A stretch of 64,000 nucleotides of DNA from Mangrovibacterium marinum (lineage in GTDB: Bacteria > Bacteroidota > Bacteroidia > Bacteroidales > Prolixibacteraceae): contig NZ_QAAD01000005.1 of assembly GCF_003046625.1 (NCBI RefSeq), positions 62,001-126,000 of the forward strand. Reading direction: 5' to 3'. The notes under the pieces were generated by a model. It worked only from the letters and a program-made list of their open reading frames with translations. It was not told the DNA's origin and made no database searches. Numbering within the stretch: position 1 is the stretch's first letter; each line of letters begins with the position of its first letter. The translations under genes were made by a program, and so were the position numbers. Positions 43,911-52,045 of this stretch are shown piece by piece.

Positions 43911-44051
43911 CCGGTATTCGAACAGCCGCGACTTTCATCGTGGTTGACGATTTTTCAGAAATCGGCAGGTATGTCAACCAAAAACAGGCACAAAAGGTAT
44001 AACAGAAAGGAGTATGCTCCGCTTTCAACCCGAATTGTATGAACGCCAAAG

Positions 44052-44858
44052 ATGAAAGCAGCGCGTAAAAAAATTGAGATCGAGATCTGTGTACGATGTT
44101 ATGCCGGCCTGAATGATTTTTTGCCCGCCCCATGGAGATCCCGTTGATTTTGCCTGAAATTGAAAACCCCGGTTGTGGTGTCCGAGGCCATGATGGTGTT
44201 GGGCATTCCCCGTGCCGAGATCGAGTTGATCCTGGTGAACAGCCATCGGGCTGACGAGGGGCATAAACTGAAGGAGGGGGATTTTGTTTCGGTTTACCCG
44301 ACATTCGAAACCATTGACATTAGCCCGCTGACAGGTCGTCGGGATAAGCCTGAGCCGGAAATGCGCTTCATCGCAGATGCGCACCTGGGCAAACTCAGCA
44401 AGTATTTGCGCATGTTGGGCTTCGACACCTTATACCGCAACGATTTTGGTGACGACGAAATCATCCACATCGCCCTAAATGAGGAGCGGATTATCCTGAC
44501 GCGCGACAGAATGCTGCTCAATTCGACGCGGGTAAGGCGGGGCTACTACTTGCGGGCTACCGACAAGCATGCTCTGCTAACTGAAGTTGTTGCCAGATTT
44601 GGCCTGAAAAGCCTGTTTAAACCCTTTTCGCGATGTATGACCTGTAACCAGCCGTTGGTGTTGAAGGCTTCTGCCGAGCTTACAGCGTTGGTTGATGCCC
44701 CGACGCTGGCCCGTTTCGACGAGTTTTACTATTGTGCAAACTGCCGGAAAGTATTTTGGAAAGGTTCCCATTTCAAACGCATGGAGGCGCTGATCCTCCA
44801 AATCGCATCGGGGCCACAGAACCGCCGCGGCTGGCGAGGCACTTCTGCTTGTGACTAA
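44052..44858 (+). pseudogene. Mut7-C ubiquitin/RNase gene interrupted by in-frame TGA
   Basis: The frame from ATG 44052 encodes an N-terminal piece containing CVRCYAGLNDFLPAPWRSR, a typical start of the ubiquitin-like domain of Mut7-C proteins. Codon 32 (44145-44147) is TGA. The same frame then continues at once with FCLKLKTPVVVSEAMMVLGIP and the rest of the protein to 44858. No frameshift is needed, so one substitution, real or a sequencing error, accounts for the break. Readthrough cannot be excluded. Confidence 0.75.
44160..44858 (+). CDS. Mut7-C RNase domain protein (remaining open frame)
   Basis: The 232-residue open part of the interrupted gene, starting at a TTG. It contains the end of the ubiquitin-like domain (VLGIPRAEIELILVNSHRADEGHKL; EGDFVSVYPTFE) and an intact Mut7-C PIN-like RNase domain: RFIADAHLGKLSKYLRMLGFDTLYRNDFGDDEI, RIILTRDRMLL, and a zinc ribbon with CMTCNQPL and YYCANCRKVFWKGSHFKRM. 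Acidic residues of the nuclease site (D in FIADAHLGKL, DD in GDDE, D in LTRDR) are kept. If translation can start here, a nuclease domain without the full ubiquitin-like part would be made. It overlaps the convergent DEAD-like gene by 4 bp. Confidence 0.75.
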   Translation: MKTPVVVSEAMMVLGIPRAEIELILVNSHRADEGHKLKEGDFVSVYPTFETIDISPLTGRRDKPEPEMRFIADAHLGKLSKYLRMLGFDTLYRNDFGDDEIIHIALNEERIILTRDRMLLNSTRVRRGYYLRATDKHALLTEVVARFGLKSLFKPFSRCMTCNQPLVLKASAELTALVDAPTLARFDEFYYCANCRKVFWKGSHFKRMEALILQIASGPQNRRGWRGTSACD

Positions 44859-45490
44859 TCCTGCTGCTCGTCCGTCTCCGGCAATTCAAGCACAAGCGGA
44901 TTGGTCAAGGCCCGTTCTTCGAGCTCCTCGAAACGCTCGCTCCATTCGTTGGCCAGCAACACTTTCTGCACCTTGGGCAGCGCATACGCCAAGCGGTAAA
45001 CAATGTGCTGATATTTGGGAACAAGAACCTGTTCGGCGTCGTCGAAAGCCAGTATTTTCACCTTCACCATGGGAATTCCCGTGGCACTGAGCAGCTCGTC
45101 GATTCGCGCGGGCGTGCCAATCAGGATGTCCAACCCTTCATAAATCATGTCTTTCTGATATTGCAGAATACCCTTGTCGAAGACCACAAAAGTGCGTAGG
45201 TCCGTATTCCTGGCGAGTGTCTTAAACTGTTCTTCCAGCTCAAAAGCCTTTTCTTTGGTCGGTACAACAACAATGGCCCGGGGCGCTTCCTCCATAGCCT
45301 GTTTCAGCTGTTGGATAAGGCTGATCACCAGTGCTGTTGACTTGCCGGTGCCTTCCGGGGCATGCACAATTACATCGGCCCCCGAGCGGATTGCGGGGAT
45401 CGCCAGATCCTGAATTTCTTTGGGCGTTTGATCAAAACCGGCATCTTGAATGGCAGATACTAAACCTGGGATAAACTTTTTGAGCTTCAT
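44855..45490 (-). CDS. Half-length degenerate DEAD-box-like protein
   Basis: A 211-residue protein equal to only the first RecA-like domain of a DEAD-box RNA helicase. The Q-motif region GFDQTPKEIQDLAIPAI and Walker A HAPEGTGKST are kept; motif Ia is PTKEKA; motif Ib is GTPARI. Motif II, normally DEAD, reads DDAE in LAFDDAEQVL, and motif III, normally SAT, reads LAN. The second RecA domain is absent and no remnant is seen between its stop and the next gene. It could bind ATP but should not unwind RNA. Possibly a regulatory or partner protein; similar short proteins exist in Bacteroidota as far as I recall. Confidence 0.85.
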   Translation of the reverse strand: MKLKKFIPGLVSAIQDAGFDQTPKEIQDLAIPAIRSGADVIVHAPEGTGKSTALVISLIQQLKQAMEEAPRAIVVVPTKEKAFELEEQFKTLARNTDLRTFVVFDKGILQYQKDMIYEGLDILIGTPARIDELLSATGIPMVKVKILAFDDAEQVLVPKYQHIVYRLAYALPKVQKVLLANEWSERFEELEERALTNPLVLELPETDEQQD

Positions 45491-45858
45491 AATGGAACGG
45501 GTCTAAAACAGGAAAAAAGGAGTCTGTCCGTGTCTTGGACCAGGTGCAGGCTGCTTCTTTCGCAACAATAAATCGTGATGTGTAACAATCGGCGACAAAG
45601 TTATCATTTCCCGCAGGAAGCGAAAGAGATCGCCCTTTGTTTTTAAAAGCGATTGAAATTTAGCACTGGCCCGTGGGAAAACAAGCTCTCTGCGGCCATT
45701 AATGAATATTTGCGCGAGTGTCTCGACCTGTTCTATACGGGGCCCGAGCGTCAAAAACTCGAAGAAGTCGGCATTATCGTGAAGTCCTAAACAAGAAAAC
45801 CAAGCTGGTGTGCCTAAACAAAGACTGTCTTTTTCAGGCAGCCTTTGTTGTTTACAGG
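45491..45858. other. Gap with a possible gene remnant and weak terminator
   Basis: 368 bp between the DEAD-like gene and the cobalamin operon end. The plus strand 45653-45790 encodes PWENKLSAAINEYLRECLDL followed by FYTGPERQKLEEVGIIVKS, protein-like in composition but without an ATG; it may be the end of a decayed gene. An 83-codon minus-strand frame covers the same bases. At 45811-45850 an imperfect hairpin (CAAAGgCTG/CAGtCTTTG) may end the operon. Confidence 0.35.
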
Positions 45859-47031
45859 CTACTCCTGCGCTTTCAATAGCTCGCGGTAATTCACCGTATG
45901 GCCGAAAATACCAATCACCGGGCTTTTTGCCGCTACTTCTCCACGACTGAGTTGTCCAATGGTGGTGCGGGTAACTTCCTGGTCGGGGAAGCTGGCTTTG
46001 TACACCAGCCCAACCGGGTAGTCATTCGGGTAGCCCTGCTCCAGGTAGTTGGTGGCAATTTCGTGCATGTTCGAGGCACCCATGTAATAAACGGCCGTGT
46101 CGGAATTGGGAATTTTGTAGCTGCTTTTGCCGTGCGCCGTGCCAAAGCTCACCGATGAGGCAATGCCCCGGTGGGTGAGCGGTATGTTGCCCAGCGAAGC
46201 TGCCGCAATGGCCGAACTGATGCCGGGTACAATTTCAACCGATATACCTTTTTCTTCGAGGTAGAAACGCTCTTCGCTGCCGCGACCGAAAATAAGCGGA
46301 TCACCCCCCTTGAGGCGAACAACCATTTTCCTGGCGCTGGCAGCCTGGTAAAGCACTTCGTTAATTTCGTCCTGTTCCTTGCTGTGGTTGCCCCTGCGTT
46401 TGCCCACGTAGTGTTTTTCGCCCCGGTAGCGCGCCAGGAATTCGTGATCGAGCAGGTCGTCGTAAAAAATAATGTCGGCCTGAAAGAGCAATTGCTCGCC
46501 GCGTCGGCTCAGCAGGTTGGGGTTTCCGGGGCCAAAACCAACCAGAAAGACTTTTCCAGCCAACTGCTCTTTTTGTTGCAGCAGTTGCTCGCGCTCGCGC
46601 ACAAAATGTTCGATCTCCTGAGCCATCAGCACCGTTTTCTTCACCTCCTTGCGTTTCGAGTTCATGGCCACCACAAAGTCGTCGGTTTCAACCAGGGCTG
46701 ACGAATGAAAATCGGACACTTCGGCATCATCGGTGCGGTTGCACAAAATGCCCCGCGACTCGCAATCAGCCTGAATTTGGGCATTTACTTCGGGCGAATC
46801 GGTGCAGGCAAACACCAGGAACAGCCCTTCGATGTGTTGCGGCTGATAGGCTTCGTGCAGGCACTGAACAGCCGGAATCGCTTCAATTTCAGCCTGAATT
46901 TCGGGAGCTATCACGCGAATGTTGGAACTGTAGCGCACCAGGCTTTTCAATTTTTGAGCAGCTACCTGGCCGCCGCCAATCAGGCCGATTTGTTTGCCGG
47001 CCAGATTTAAAGAGATGGGTAAGAAAGACAT
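45859..47031 (-). CDS. cysG: Siroheme synthase-type fusion: precorrin-2 dehydrogenase + uroporphyrinogen-III methyltransferase
   Basis: A 390-residue bifunctional protein. Residues 1 to about 150 form a Met8-like NAD-binding domain (LNLAGKQIGLIGGGQVAAQKL; FACTDSPEVNAQIQADC; VAMNSKRKEVKKTVLM). Residues about 158-390 form the SUMT methyltransferase (KVFLVGFGPGNPNLLSRRGEQLL; VVRLKGGDPLIFGRGSEE; VPGISSAIAAASLGNIPLTHRG). It makes precorrin-2 and oxidises it to sirohydrochlorin, the substrate for CbiX. The fusion is shorter than CysG (about 457 residues). It is the last gene of the operon, overlapping the previous gene by 25 bp. Confidence 0.92.
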   Translation of the reverse strand: MSFLPISLNLAGKQIGLIGGGQVAAQKLKSLVRYSSNIRVIAPEIQAEIEAIPAVQCLHEAYQPQHIEGLFLVFACTDSPEVNAQIQADCESRGILCNRTDDAEVSDFHSSALVETDDFVVAMNSKRKEVKKTVLMAQEIEHFVREREQLLQQKEQLAGKVFLVGFGPGNPNLLSRRGEQLLFQADIIFYDDLLDHEFLARYRGEKHYVGKRRGNHSKEQDEINEVLYQAASARKMVVRLKGGDPLIFGRGSEERFYLEEKGISVEIVPGISSAIAAASLGNIPLTHRGIASSVSFGTAHGKSSYKIPNSDTAVYYMGASNMHEIATNYLEQGYPNDYPVGLVYKASFPDQEVTRTTIGQLSRGEVAAKSPVIGIFGHTVNYRELLKAQE

Positions 47032-48056
47032 GGTTGTAAGACATTAATGCTCGCTCTGAGAGCAGCGATAAATTCGTTATTTATAGTTTCGTTTTGGGCA
47101 GCAATGCGGAAATGACCGGGCCCGAGCCCGCGGAAATTAGAGGCGTCGCGGATCAGGAAGCCGTGCTTTTCCAGCAGCTGCTTTTTCAGTTCGGCTGCCG
47201 TTGTCTGCTGCAACTCGCTTAGAAAATAATTCGTCGGCGAGGGGCTTACCCGTAATCCCGGAATGCGGGCCAATTCTGTTTGCAGGCGTTTGGATTCGTC
47301 CAACCGTTGTCGAAGTGCAGCAGATGGCTTTTCGGGCAAATCCAGAATATACTCGCCGGCCTTCAAAGCCAGGGCATTCACCGCCCAGGGCATATGGCAG
47401 GCCTGAAGCCGTTGAATAATCGAAGGATGGGCCAGCAGGTACCCAATCCGAATACCCGGAATGGCAAACAGCTTGGTGAAGGATTTAATCACCACCAAAT
47501 TTGGATACTGACTAACCAGGGGAGCCACACTCTCAGCGCCCTCGCAAAGGTCGATGTAAGCTTCGTCAACCACCAGCAAGCGTTGGGGATTTTGTTCCAG
47601 GAAAGCAATCAACTCTTGCGGATTGTGATAACGACCATCGGGATTATTCGGGTTGCCAATCCACACCAAATCAGCCGGCGTGCTGCTGTTGAGCACATTC
47701 AGATCGCCCACAAATACCAATTGATGTTGGTAGAGCGTGCAGGCATCTTCGTACTCGGCAAAAGCCGGTGTGCGAATAGCCGAGCATTGCTGCTGAAAGG
47801 CATGGGCCAGCAGGTAAAAGGCCTCCGTTGAGCCATTGGTAACCAGCACCTGTTCCGGGCTTATATGGAATGTAGTGGCCAGCTTTTTACGTAAAATCCG
47901 GCACTCAGGATCCGGGTAATTGCGAATAGTCGGCATCTGCGTTTGCAGGTAGTCCAGCAAGCCGTCAGTTTGCGGATTATCGAATACATTGGTGCTGAAA
48001 TCAGCTTTCAGCAGGTGTTGTATTCCTTGTAGGTTGTTACCGTGTCCGTTTATCAT
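47007..48056 (-). CDS. cobD: PLP-dependent threonine-phosphate decarboxylase-like aminotransferase
   Basis: A 349-residue class I/II PLP enzyme. Motifs: LKADFSTNVFDNP at the N-terminus, VTNGSTEAFYLLA, VWIGNPNNPDGRYH, LLVVDEAYIDLCEG, and the PLP lysine in VIKSFTKLFAIPGIRIGY. In a cobalamin operon this points to CobD (L-threonine O-3-phosphate decarboxylase), which makes the aminopropanol phosphate arm; a histidinol-phosphate aminotransferase is the sequence-level alternative. It overlaps cbiJ by 4 bp. Confidence 0.85.
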   Translation of the reverse strand: MINGHGNNLQGIQHLLKADFSTNVFDNPQTDGLLDYLQTQMPTIRNYPDPECRILRKKLATTFHISPEQVLVTNGSTEAFYLLAHAFQQQCSAIRTPAFAEYEDACTLYQHQLVFVGDLNVLNSSTPADLVWIGNPNNPDGRYHNPQELIAFLEQNPQRLLVVDEAYIDLCEGAESVAPLVSQYPNLVVIKSFTKLFAIPGIRIGYLLAHPSIIQRLQACHMPWAVNALALKAGEYILDLPEKPSAALRQRLDESKRLQTELARIPGLRVSPSPTNYFLSELQQTTAAELKKQLLEKHGFLIRDASNFRGLGPGHFRIAAQNETINNEFIAALRASINVLQPCLSYPSL

Positions 48057-48811
48057 GTTCGTAATACTTTCAATGTTTCATTCAGTTGTTGCACAAGCGC
48101 CTCCGGATCAGAAAAAACAAGCGGATAATGGAGTCGGGGACGGCTTATTATATGTGCCGCGATGCCCAATTCCTGTGCTGCCTGGCATTTCTCGAGCAGT
48201 CCGCCCGCTTCGCCCGATTCTTTGCATACGAGCTGGGTAATCAGGTATTCCTCCATCAAAGCCCGGTTGGTTTCCACACGCATGCGCCCCTTCATGGCAA
48301 TTAGCTGGTGAGCCAGTAGTCCGGCGGCCTGACATTCGTCCAGACTTTTGCTGACCGGCAAAACTCGGGCAACAATCCGGTCGAGAAGCTCGGGGCAAAA
48401 GCGATGCACATTCTTCGAACCAATAGTGAGCAGAATGTTGCCGCTGGTTTGTTTCAGAGTTTCAATCAGCTCGTCGTAATCGGGATAATAGTGAGCGCCG
48501 GCTATTTGAACTTGCTCCCGTTCAAAACGCAGGTAAGGTCGTTTCATGCGCGCACAAACCGCCATGGCCTGGGTTGAAACAAGTTCTGCAAAAGGGTGAC
48601 TGGCATCCACCACCACCGAAATGGCTGTATCGGTCAGTAGTTGCTCCATGTCGCTTTCGCTCAGTTGTTGCTCCATGATCTCAAAATTTTGCAGCGCCGC
48701 CAGTTGCGAGCCGTAGGCTGTGGTGGTACTAATCAGCACCCGATGGCCTTCGCTGCGAATGCGTTCTGCAAGCCTGTTGGCATCACTTGTTCCCCCGATA
48801 ATCCAAATCAT
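48053..48811 (-). CDS. cbiJ: Cobalt-precorrin-6A reductase
   Basis: A 252-residue reductase of the CbiJ/CobK family that reduces the precorrin-6A macrocycle with NAD(P)H. Visible signs: MIWIIGGTSDANRLAERI at the N-terminus, VVDASHPFAELVSTQAMAVC, RPYLRFER, GNILLTIGSKNVHRF, and the C-terminal LVCKESGEAGGLLEKCQAA. It overlaps both neighbours by 4 bp, consistent with translational coupling. Confidence 0.93.
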   Translation of the reverse strand: MIWIIGGTSDANRLAERIRSEGHRVLISTTTAYGSQLAALQNFEIMEQQLSESDMEQLLTDTAISVVVDASHPFAELVSTQAMAVCARMKRPYLRFEREQVQIAGAHYYPDYDELIETLKQTSGNILLTIGSKNVHRFCPELLDRIVARVLPVSKSLDECQAAGLLAHQLIAMKGRMRVETNRALMEEYLITQLVCKESGEAGGLLEKCQAAQELGIAAHIISRPRLHYPLVFSDPEALVQQLNETLKVLRT

Positions 48812-49542
48812 AAGCGATATCCCCGAATGGTCACCATTTTTCCGTTGATGACCTGCGTTTGCGAGTTCCCGATAATCACGGTGGTCAGCATGTCTACATC
48901 GGCATTTTTAAGTTCGCCCAGCGTGGTCAGAACCACCTGCTGGCCTTCGCGCATGGCTTGTTTCACGATGCCCACCGGTGTTTCCGGCTTTTGGTATTGC
49001 AGAAGAATGTCAACGGCTGTGTCCAGCTGCTTGATGCGTGTTTTGCTGCGCGGATTGTACAAAGCAACAGCAAAGTCGCCTTCTCCGGCCGCCCGGATCC
49101 GCTTTTGAATCAGTTCCCAGGGGGTTAGCAGGTCGCTAAGGCTGAGGGTGACGAAATCGTTCATCAGCGGTGCTCCGAGCAGAGATGCTGCCGAGGTAGC
49201 CGCACTGATTCCCGGAATAATGTCGACCGGTACTTCGGATTGGCGTTCGGCGACAATCTCAAGCATAATTCCGGCCATACCGTAAATCCCGGCGTCGCCA
49301 CTGCTGATCAGGCTCACCACATTTCCGGCTTCAGCCAGTTCCAGCACTTCCACGCACCGATCCACCTCTTTTTTCATGCCCGACGAAGCAAATTGTTTCT
49401 CGGGAAAAAGCGTTTTAATCAACTCGATGTACGTTTTATAGCCTGCAATGATGTCGCTCTGTTCAAGCGCCAGCAGGGCTCGCGGACAAATGTAGTCCTT
49501 ATCGCCGGGGCCGGTGCCCACTAGTATTATTTTTCCTTGCAT
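48808..49542 (-). CDS. cbiH: Cobalt-precorrin-3B C17-methyltransferase
   Basis: A 244-residue SAM-dependent methyltransferase that methylates C17 and contracts the ring. Family motifs: KIILVGTGPGDKDYICPRAL, NVVSLISSGDAGIYGMAGIMLEI, IIPGISAATSAASLLGAPLMNDFVTLSLSD, FAVALYNPRSKTR and TTVIIGNSQTQV. Stand-alone length, not fused to CbiG. It overlaps cbiG by 16 bp. Confidence 0.95.
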   Translation of the reverse strand: MQGKIILVGTGPGDKDYICPRALLALEQSDIIAGYKTYIELIKTLFPEKQFASSGMKKEVDRCVEVLELAEAGNVVSLISSGDAGIYGMAGIMLEIVAERQSEVPVDIIPGISAATSAASLLGAPLMNDFVTLSLSDLLTPWELIQKRIRAAGEGDFAVALYNPRSKTRIKQLDTAVDILLQYQKPETPVGIVKQAMREGQQVVLTTLGELKNADVDMLTTVIIGNSQTQVINGKMVTIRGYRL

Positions 49543-50561
49543 TGGTATTGTTTTGTTTCAAATACAGATAATGTCATGCCTGTTTGCCGGGCTTTTTGAA
49601 GCAGAAATTCTCCTTCTTGTCCGCCTGCCAGGTAGGCCGCCGGGCTGCTCACCGAGCGAACACCGGTAATTTGTTTCACAAAGTCGGAGCCTTCAAACAA
49701 ATGCTCGACTGTTTGCAGCGCCTCGGCCTCGTAAAATTTTGTGTCGCAGTTCAGTTTTTTTGCCACTTCCAGAATGGCCGGTTCCGAGCTTTTTAGCTCG
49801 ATCGAGCAAATGGCTGCTACACTTCGTTTGTCCAGTTGCAACTGCTCCAATTGTTGTTCAATGAACGCCCAAAGCTCCTCGGGCGAACTGTCCTTTTTGC
49901 AGCCAATACCCAGATAGATATTCCGGGGAATCAATTGCACTGTGGGTAAATCAGCCGGAATCGTCGTTTTATTGGAGACGATGATCCTTGCTGCCGGTTC
50001 ACCTTCAAAAGGCGGAAGTTCGACCGCTCCCAGCCAGTTGTCCGGATCGCAAAGCTCAACCGCTTGTCGGTTCACCAGGCAAGCGGTCACCACTTTGGCA
50101 TCTTCCATCGAAGAAATGACCAGCCCGGCCTGTTGCGCCAACAAATCTACCGATGGCAATTGGTTAACATCCGAAGCGGTGGTGATCACCGGATGTGCGC
50201 CAATTAAGTTGGCAAGTTGGTTTGTCAATTCATTCGCTCCACCCAGGTGCCCGCTTAACAGGCTAATGGCGTGTTTGCCGGCATCGTCGAGCACAAGCAC
50301 CGCCGGATCGCTTGTTTTGTCCTGAATCCAGGGGGCAATGCTGCGCACAACAATTCCGGTAGCCATAATGAAGATCAGGCTGTCGTAGTTCTGAAACAGT
50401 TGTTGGCAAAACTGGCTAAGCTTTCCTTCGATCGGACGAAACCCTTCGGCTTTCCATTTGTCCAGGGTAAAGCAATCGGCTTCCGGAAAATGCTGTTTGA
50501 TTTCCCGGGCTAGTTGATTGCCCTGTAAGCTGATGGAGATGGTGGCGACAGACTGCTTCAT
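49527..50561 (-). CDS. cbiG: Cobalt-precorrin-5A hydrolase
   Basis: A 344-residue CbiG that opens the delta-lactone of cobalt-precorrin-5A with loss of acetaldehyde. N-terminal domain: FIMATGIVVRSIAPWIQDKTSDPAVLVLDDAGKHAISLLSGHLGGANELT. Centre: VITTASDVNQLPSVD. C-terminal domain: YLGIGCKKDSSPEELWAFIEQ and GVRSVSSPAAYLAGG. Presence of CbiG together with CbiD and CbiX marks the anaerobic pathway. It lies 9 bp after cbiF. Confidence 0.94.
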   Translation of the reverse strand: MKQSVATISISLQGNQLAREIKQHFPEADCFTLDKWKAEGFRPIEGKLSQFCQQLFQNYDSLIFIMATGIVVRSIAPWIQDKTSDPAVLVLDDAGKHAISLLSGHLGGANELTNQLANLIGAHPVITTASDVNQLPSVDLLAQQAGLVISSMEDAKVVTACLVNRQAVELCDPDNWLGAVELPPFEGEPAARIIVSNKTTIPADLPTVQLIPRNIYLGIGCKKDSSPEELWAFIEQQLEQLQLDKRSVAAICSIELKSSEPAILEVAKKLNCDTKFYEAEALQTVEHLFEGSDFVKQITGVRSVSSPAAYLAGGQEGEFLLQKARQTGMTLSVFETKQYQCKEK

Positions 50562-50570
50562 GGCCGAACT

Positions 50571-51344
50571 TTAATTCGTGGGATGTTCGTTATTCCCTTT
50601 GCGGTACTCGTGCGTGAAATGCGAGGCATAGAGTAGTGAGTTCTCAAACTCATCGCCCAGGAAATCGCCCACCAAAATCATAGCCGTTTTGGTGATGTTT
50701 TCGTCCTTTACCTTTTGTGCAATATCGGCCAGCATCCCTTTTACAATCTTCTGGTCGGGCCAACTGGCACGCTGAATGACTGCCACAGGCGTATGTAGTG
50801 GATAGTGCTTCGTTAGTTTTTCCACCAATTTCGAAATCATGCCGACCGACAGAAAAATAGACATCGAAGCACGGTGGCTCGCCAGTAAATCAATTTTCTC
50901 GAGATCGGGCACTGGCGTGCGACCTTCCATGCGGGTGCAAATAACGGTTTGCGAAATGCCGGGAACCGTAAATTCGCGTTGCAGGGCTGCAGCCGAAGCC
51001 ACAAACGAGCTGACGCCGGGAATTACCCGATGCGGAATGCCCAGCTTGTCGAGTTCTTCAATTTGCTCGCGAATACTTCCGTAGATTGACGGATCGCCCG
51101 TATGAACCCGTGCAACCGTTTGGCCATTCTCAGTGGCTTCGCGCATGGTCTCGATGATGCTTTTCAGGTCCATCGTGGCACTGTTGAAGACTTGGGCATC
51201 GGCTCTGCGATCTTCAATCACAGCCTCGGGCACCAGCGAACCGGCGTAAATAATCACATCGGCATGGCGCACCGCCTTTTGTCCTTTAATGGTGATGAGT
51301 TCCGGGTCGCCCGGCCCTGCACCGATAAAAATTACTTCTGACAT
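50571..51344 (-). CDS. cbiF: Cobalt-precorrin-4 C11-methyltransferase
   Basis: A 257-residue SAM-dependent methyltransferase. Signatures: VIFIGAGPGDPELITIKGQKA, DVIIYAGSLVPEAVIE, VARVHTGDPSIYGSIREQIEEL, IPGVSSFVASAAALQREFTVPGISQTVICTR and ILVGDFLG. It sets the C11 methyl group of the corrin ring. It overlaps cbiL by 13 bp. Confidence 0.95.
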   Translation of the reverse strand: MSEVIFIGAGPGDPELITIKGQKAVRHADVIIYAGSLVPEAVIEDRRADAQVFNSATMDLKSIIETMREATENGQTVARVHTGDPSIYGSIREQIEELDKLGIPHRVIPGVSSFVASAAALQREFTVPGISQTVICTRMEGRTPVPDLEKIDLLASHRASMSIFLSVGMISKLVEKLTKHYPLHTPVAVIQRASWPDQKIVKGMLADIAQKVKDENITKTAMILVGDFLGDEFENSLLYASHFTHEYRKGNNEHPTN

Positions 51345-52045
51345 TGTTCTTCGTTTGCGTTTTTAAGTAGAATGGCCGTTGAAAAATAGGGGACCTTTTC
51401 CTGTAAAATCGAGATGTCGGTATAGCATTTCTGGCTTGGTTTCCCGGCATCGGTCATTAGCGTGAATTGGTAGTCGTTTTGCTCCGATAAGTAGTTGTAA
51501 AGCTCCTGGTGATAGGCTGAAACTTTCATGCAAACCACCGCTTCAGTAGACTGCATGATTGTTTTTGAAGCCTCGTCAAAAGAGCAAATCACGGCTAATT
51601 TATCTTCGCCCTTCACCAATGGCTGCGAAAGCAAGCTGCTGATGGCTGAAAACGAGTAGATGCCCGGCACGGTTTCCACCTGAAATTCGGTTGGTAAATA
51701 ATCCAGAATGTAGCTGTAAGTACTGTAGAGCATGGGATCGCCCAGCGTGAGAAAAGCTACATTTTGCCCTTGGCGCAGGTGCTCCTGAATTAGCTCCGCA
51801 TTTTCGCGGCGTGCTGCCCGGCGTGTTTCCACATCCGGAGACATGGAAAAGCCCATGGCCAGGGTGCTGGCTTTGGGCGACAGGTGTGGCCTGACGATTT
51901 CCAGCGCCGTACTGGACTGGCCTTTCGAATTGGGTACGCAGATCAGGTCGGCATTCTGCAATACTTTCACTGCTTTCAAGGTCAACAAATCCGGATCGCC
52001 CGGCCCCAAGCCAATTCCGTAAAGAGTTCCGTTGGTTGTATTCAT
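51332..52045 (-). CDS. cbiL: Cobalt-precorrin-2 C20-methyltransferase
   Basis: A 237-residue SAM-dependent methyltransferase acting right after cobalt insertion. Signatures: LYGIGLGPGDPDLLTLKAVKVLQNADLICVP, VAFLTLGDPMLYSTYSYILDYL, TVPGIYSFSAISSLLSQPLVKGEDKLAVIC. Length and motif pattern separate it from the other ring methylases in the operon. It overlaps cbiT by 4 bp. Confidence 0.94.
   Translation of the reverse strand: MNTTNGTLYGIGLGPGDPDLLTLKAVKVLQNADLICVPNSKGQSSTALEIVRPHLSPKASTLAMGFSMSPDVETRRAARRENAELIQEHLRQGQNVAFLTLGDPMLYSTYSYILDYLPTEFQVETVPGIYSFSAISSLLSQPLVKGEDKLAVICSFDEASKTIMQSTEAVVCMKVSAYHQELYNYLSEQNDYQFTLMTDAGKPSQKCYTDISILQEKVPYFSTAILLKNANEEQCQK

Larger units (their letters stand above)
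43293..44051. other. Repeat- and palindrome-rich intergenic region
   Basis: About 760 bp without an intact gene. It holds inverted repeats at 43532-43547 (AATGGCT/AGCCATT), 43619-43668 (ATTATACCGT/ACGGTATAAT, 30-base spacer) and 43702-43719 (perfect 18-bp palindrome CCGTCCCGTACGGGACGG), plus copy B of the dispersed repeat. Open frames here, for example 43547-43729 minus, have no recognisable product. It may be a decayed mobile or repeat element. Confidence 0.55.

Noticed and set aside
44145-44147. TGA as a selenocysteine codon
   Set aside because: No SECIS-like hairpin directly follows, and Mut7-C proteins are not known selenoproteins; TGA is also a normal stop in this window, for example after mlaD.
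45503-45754. 83-codon minus-strand frame
   Set aside because: No recognisable domain; covered on the other strand by a more protein-like frame, so neither is called as a gene.
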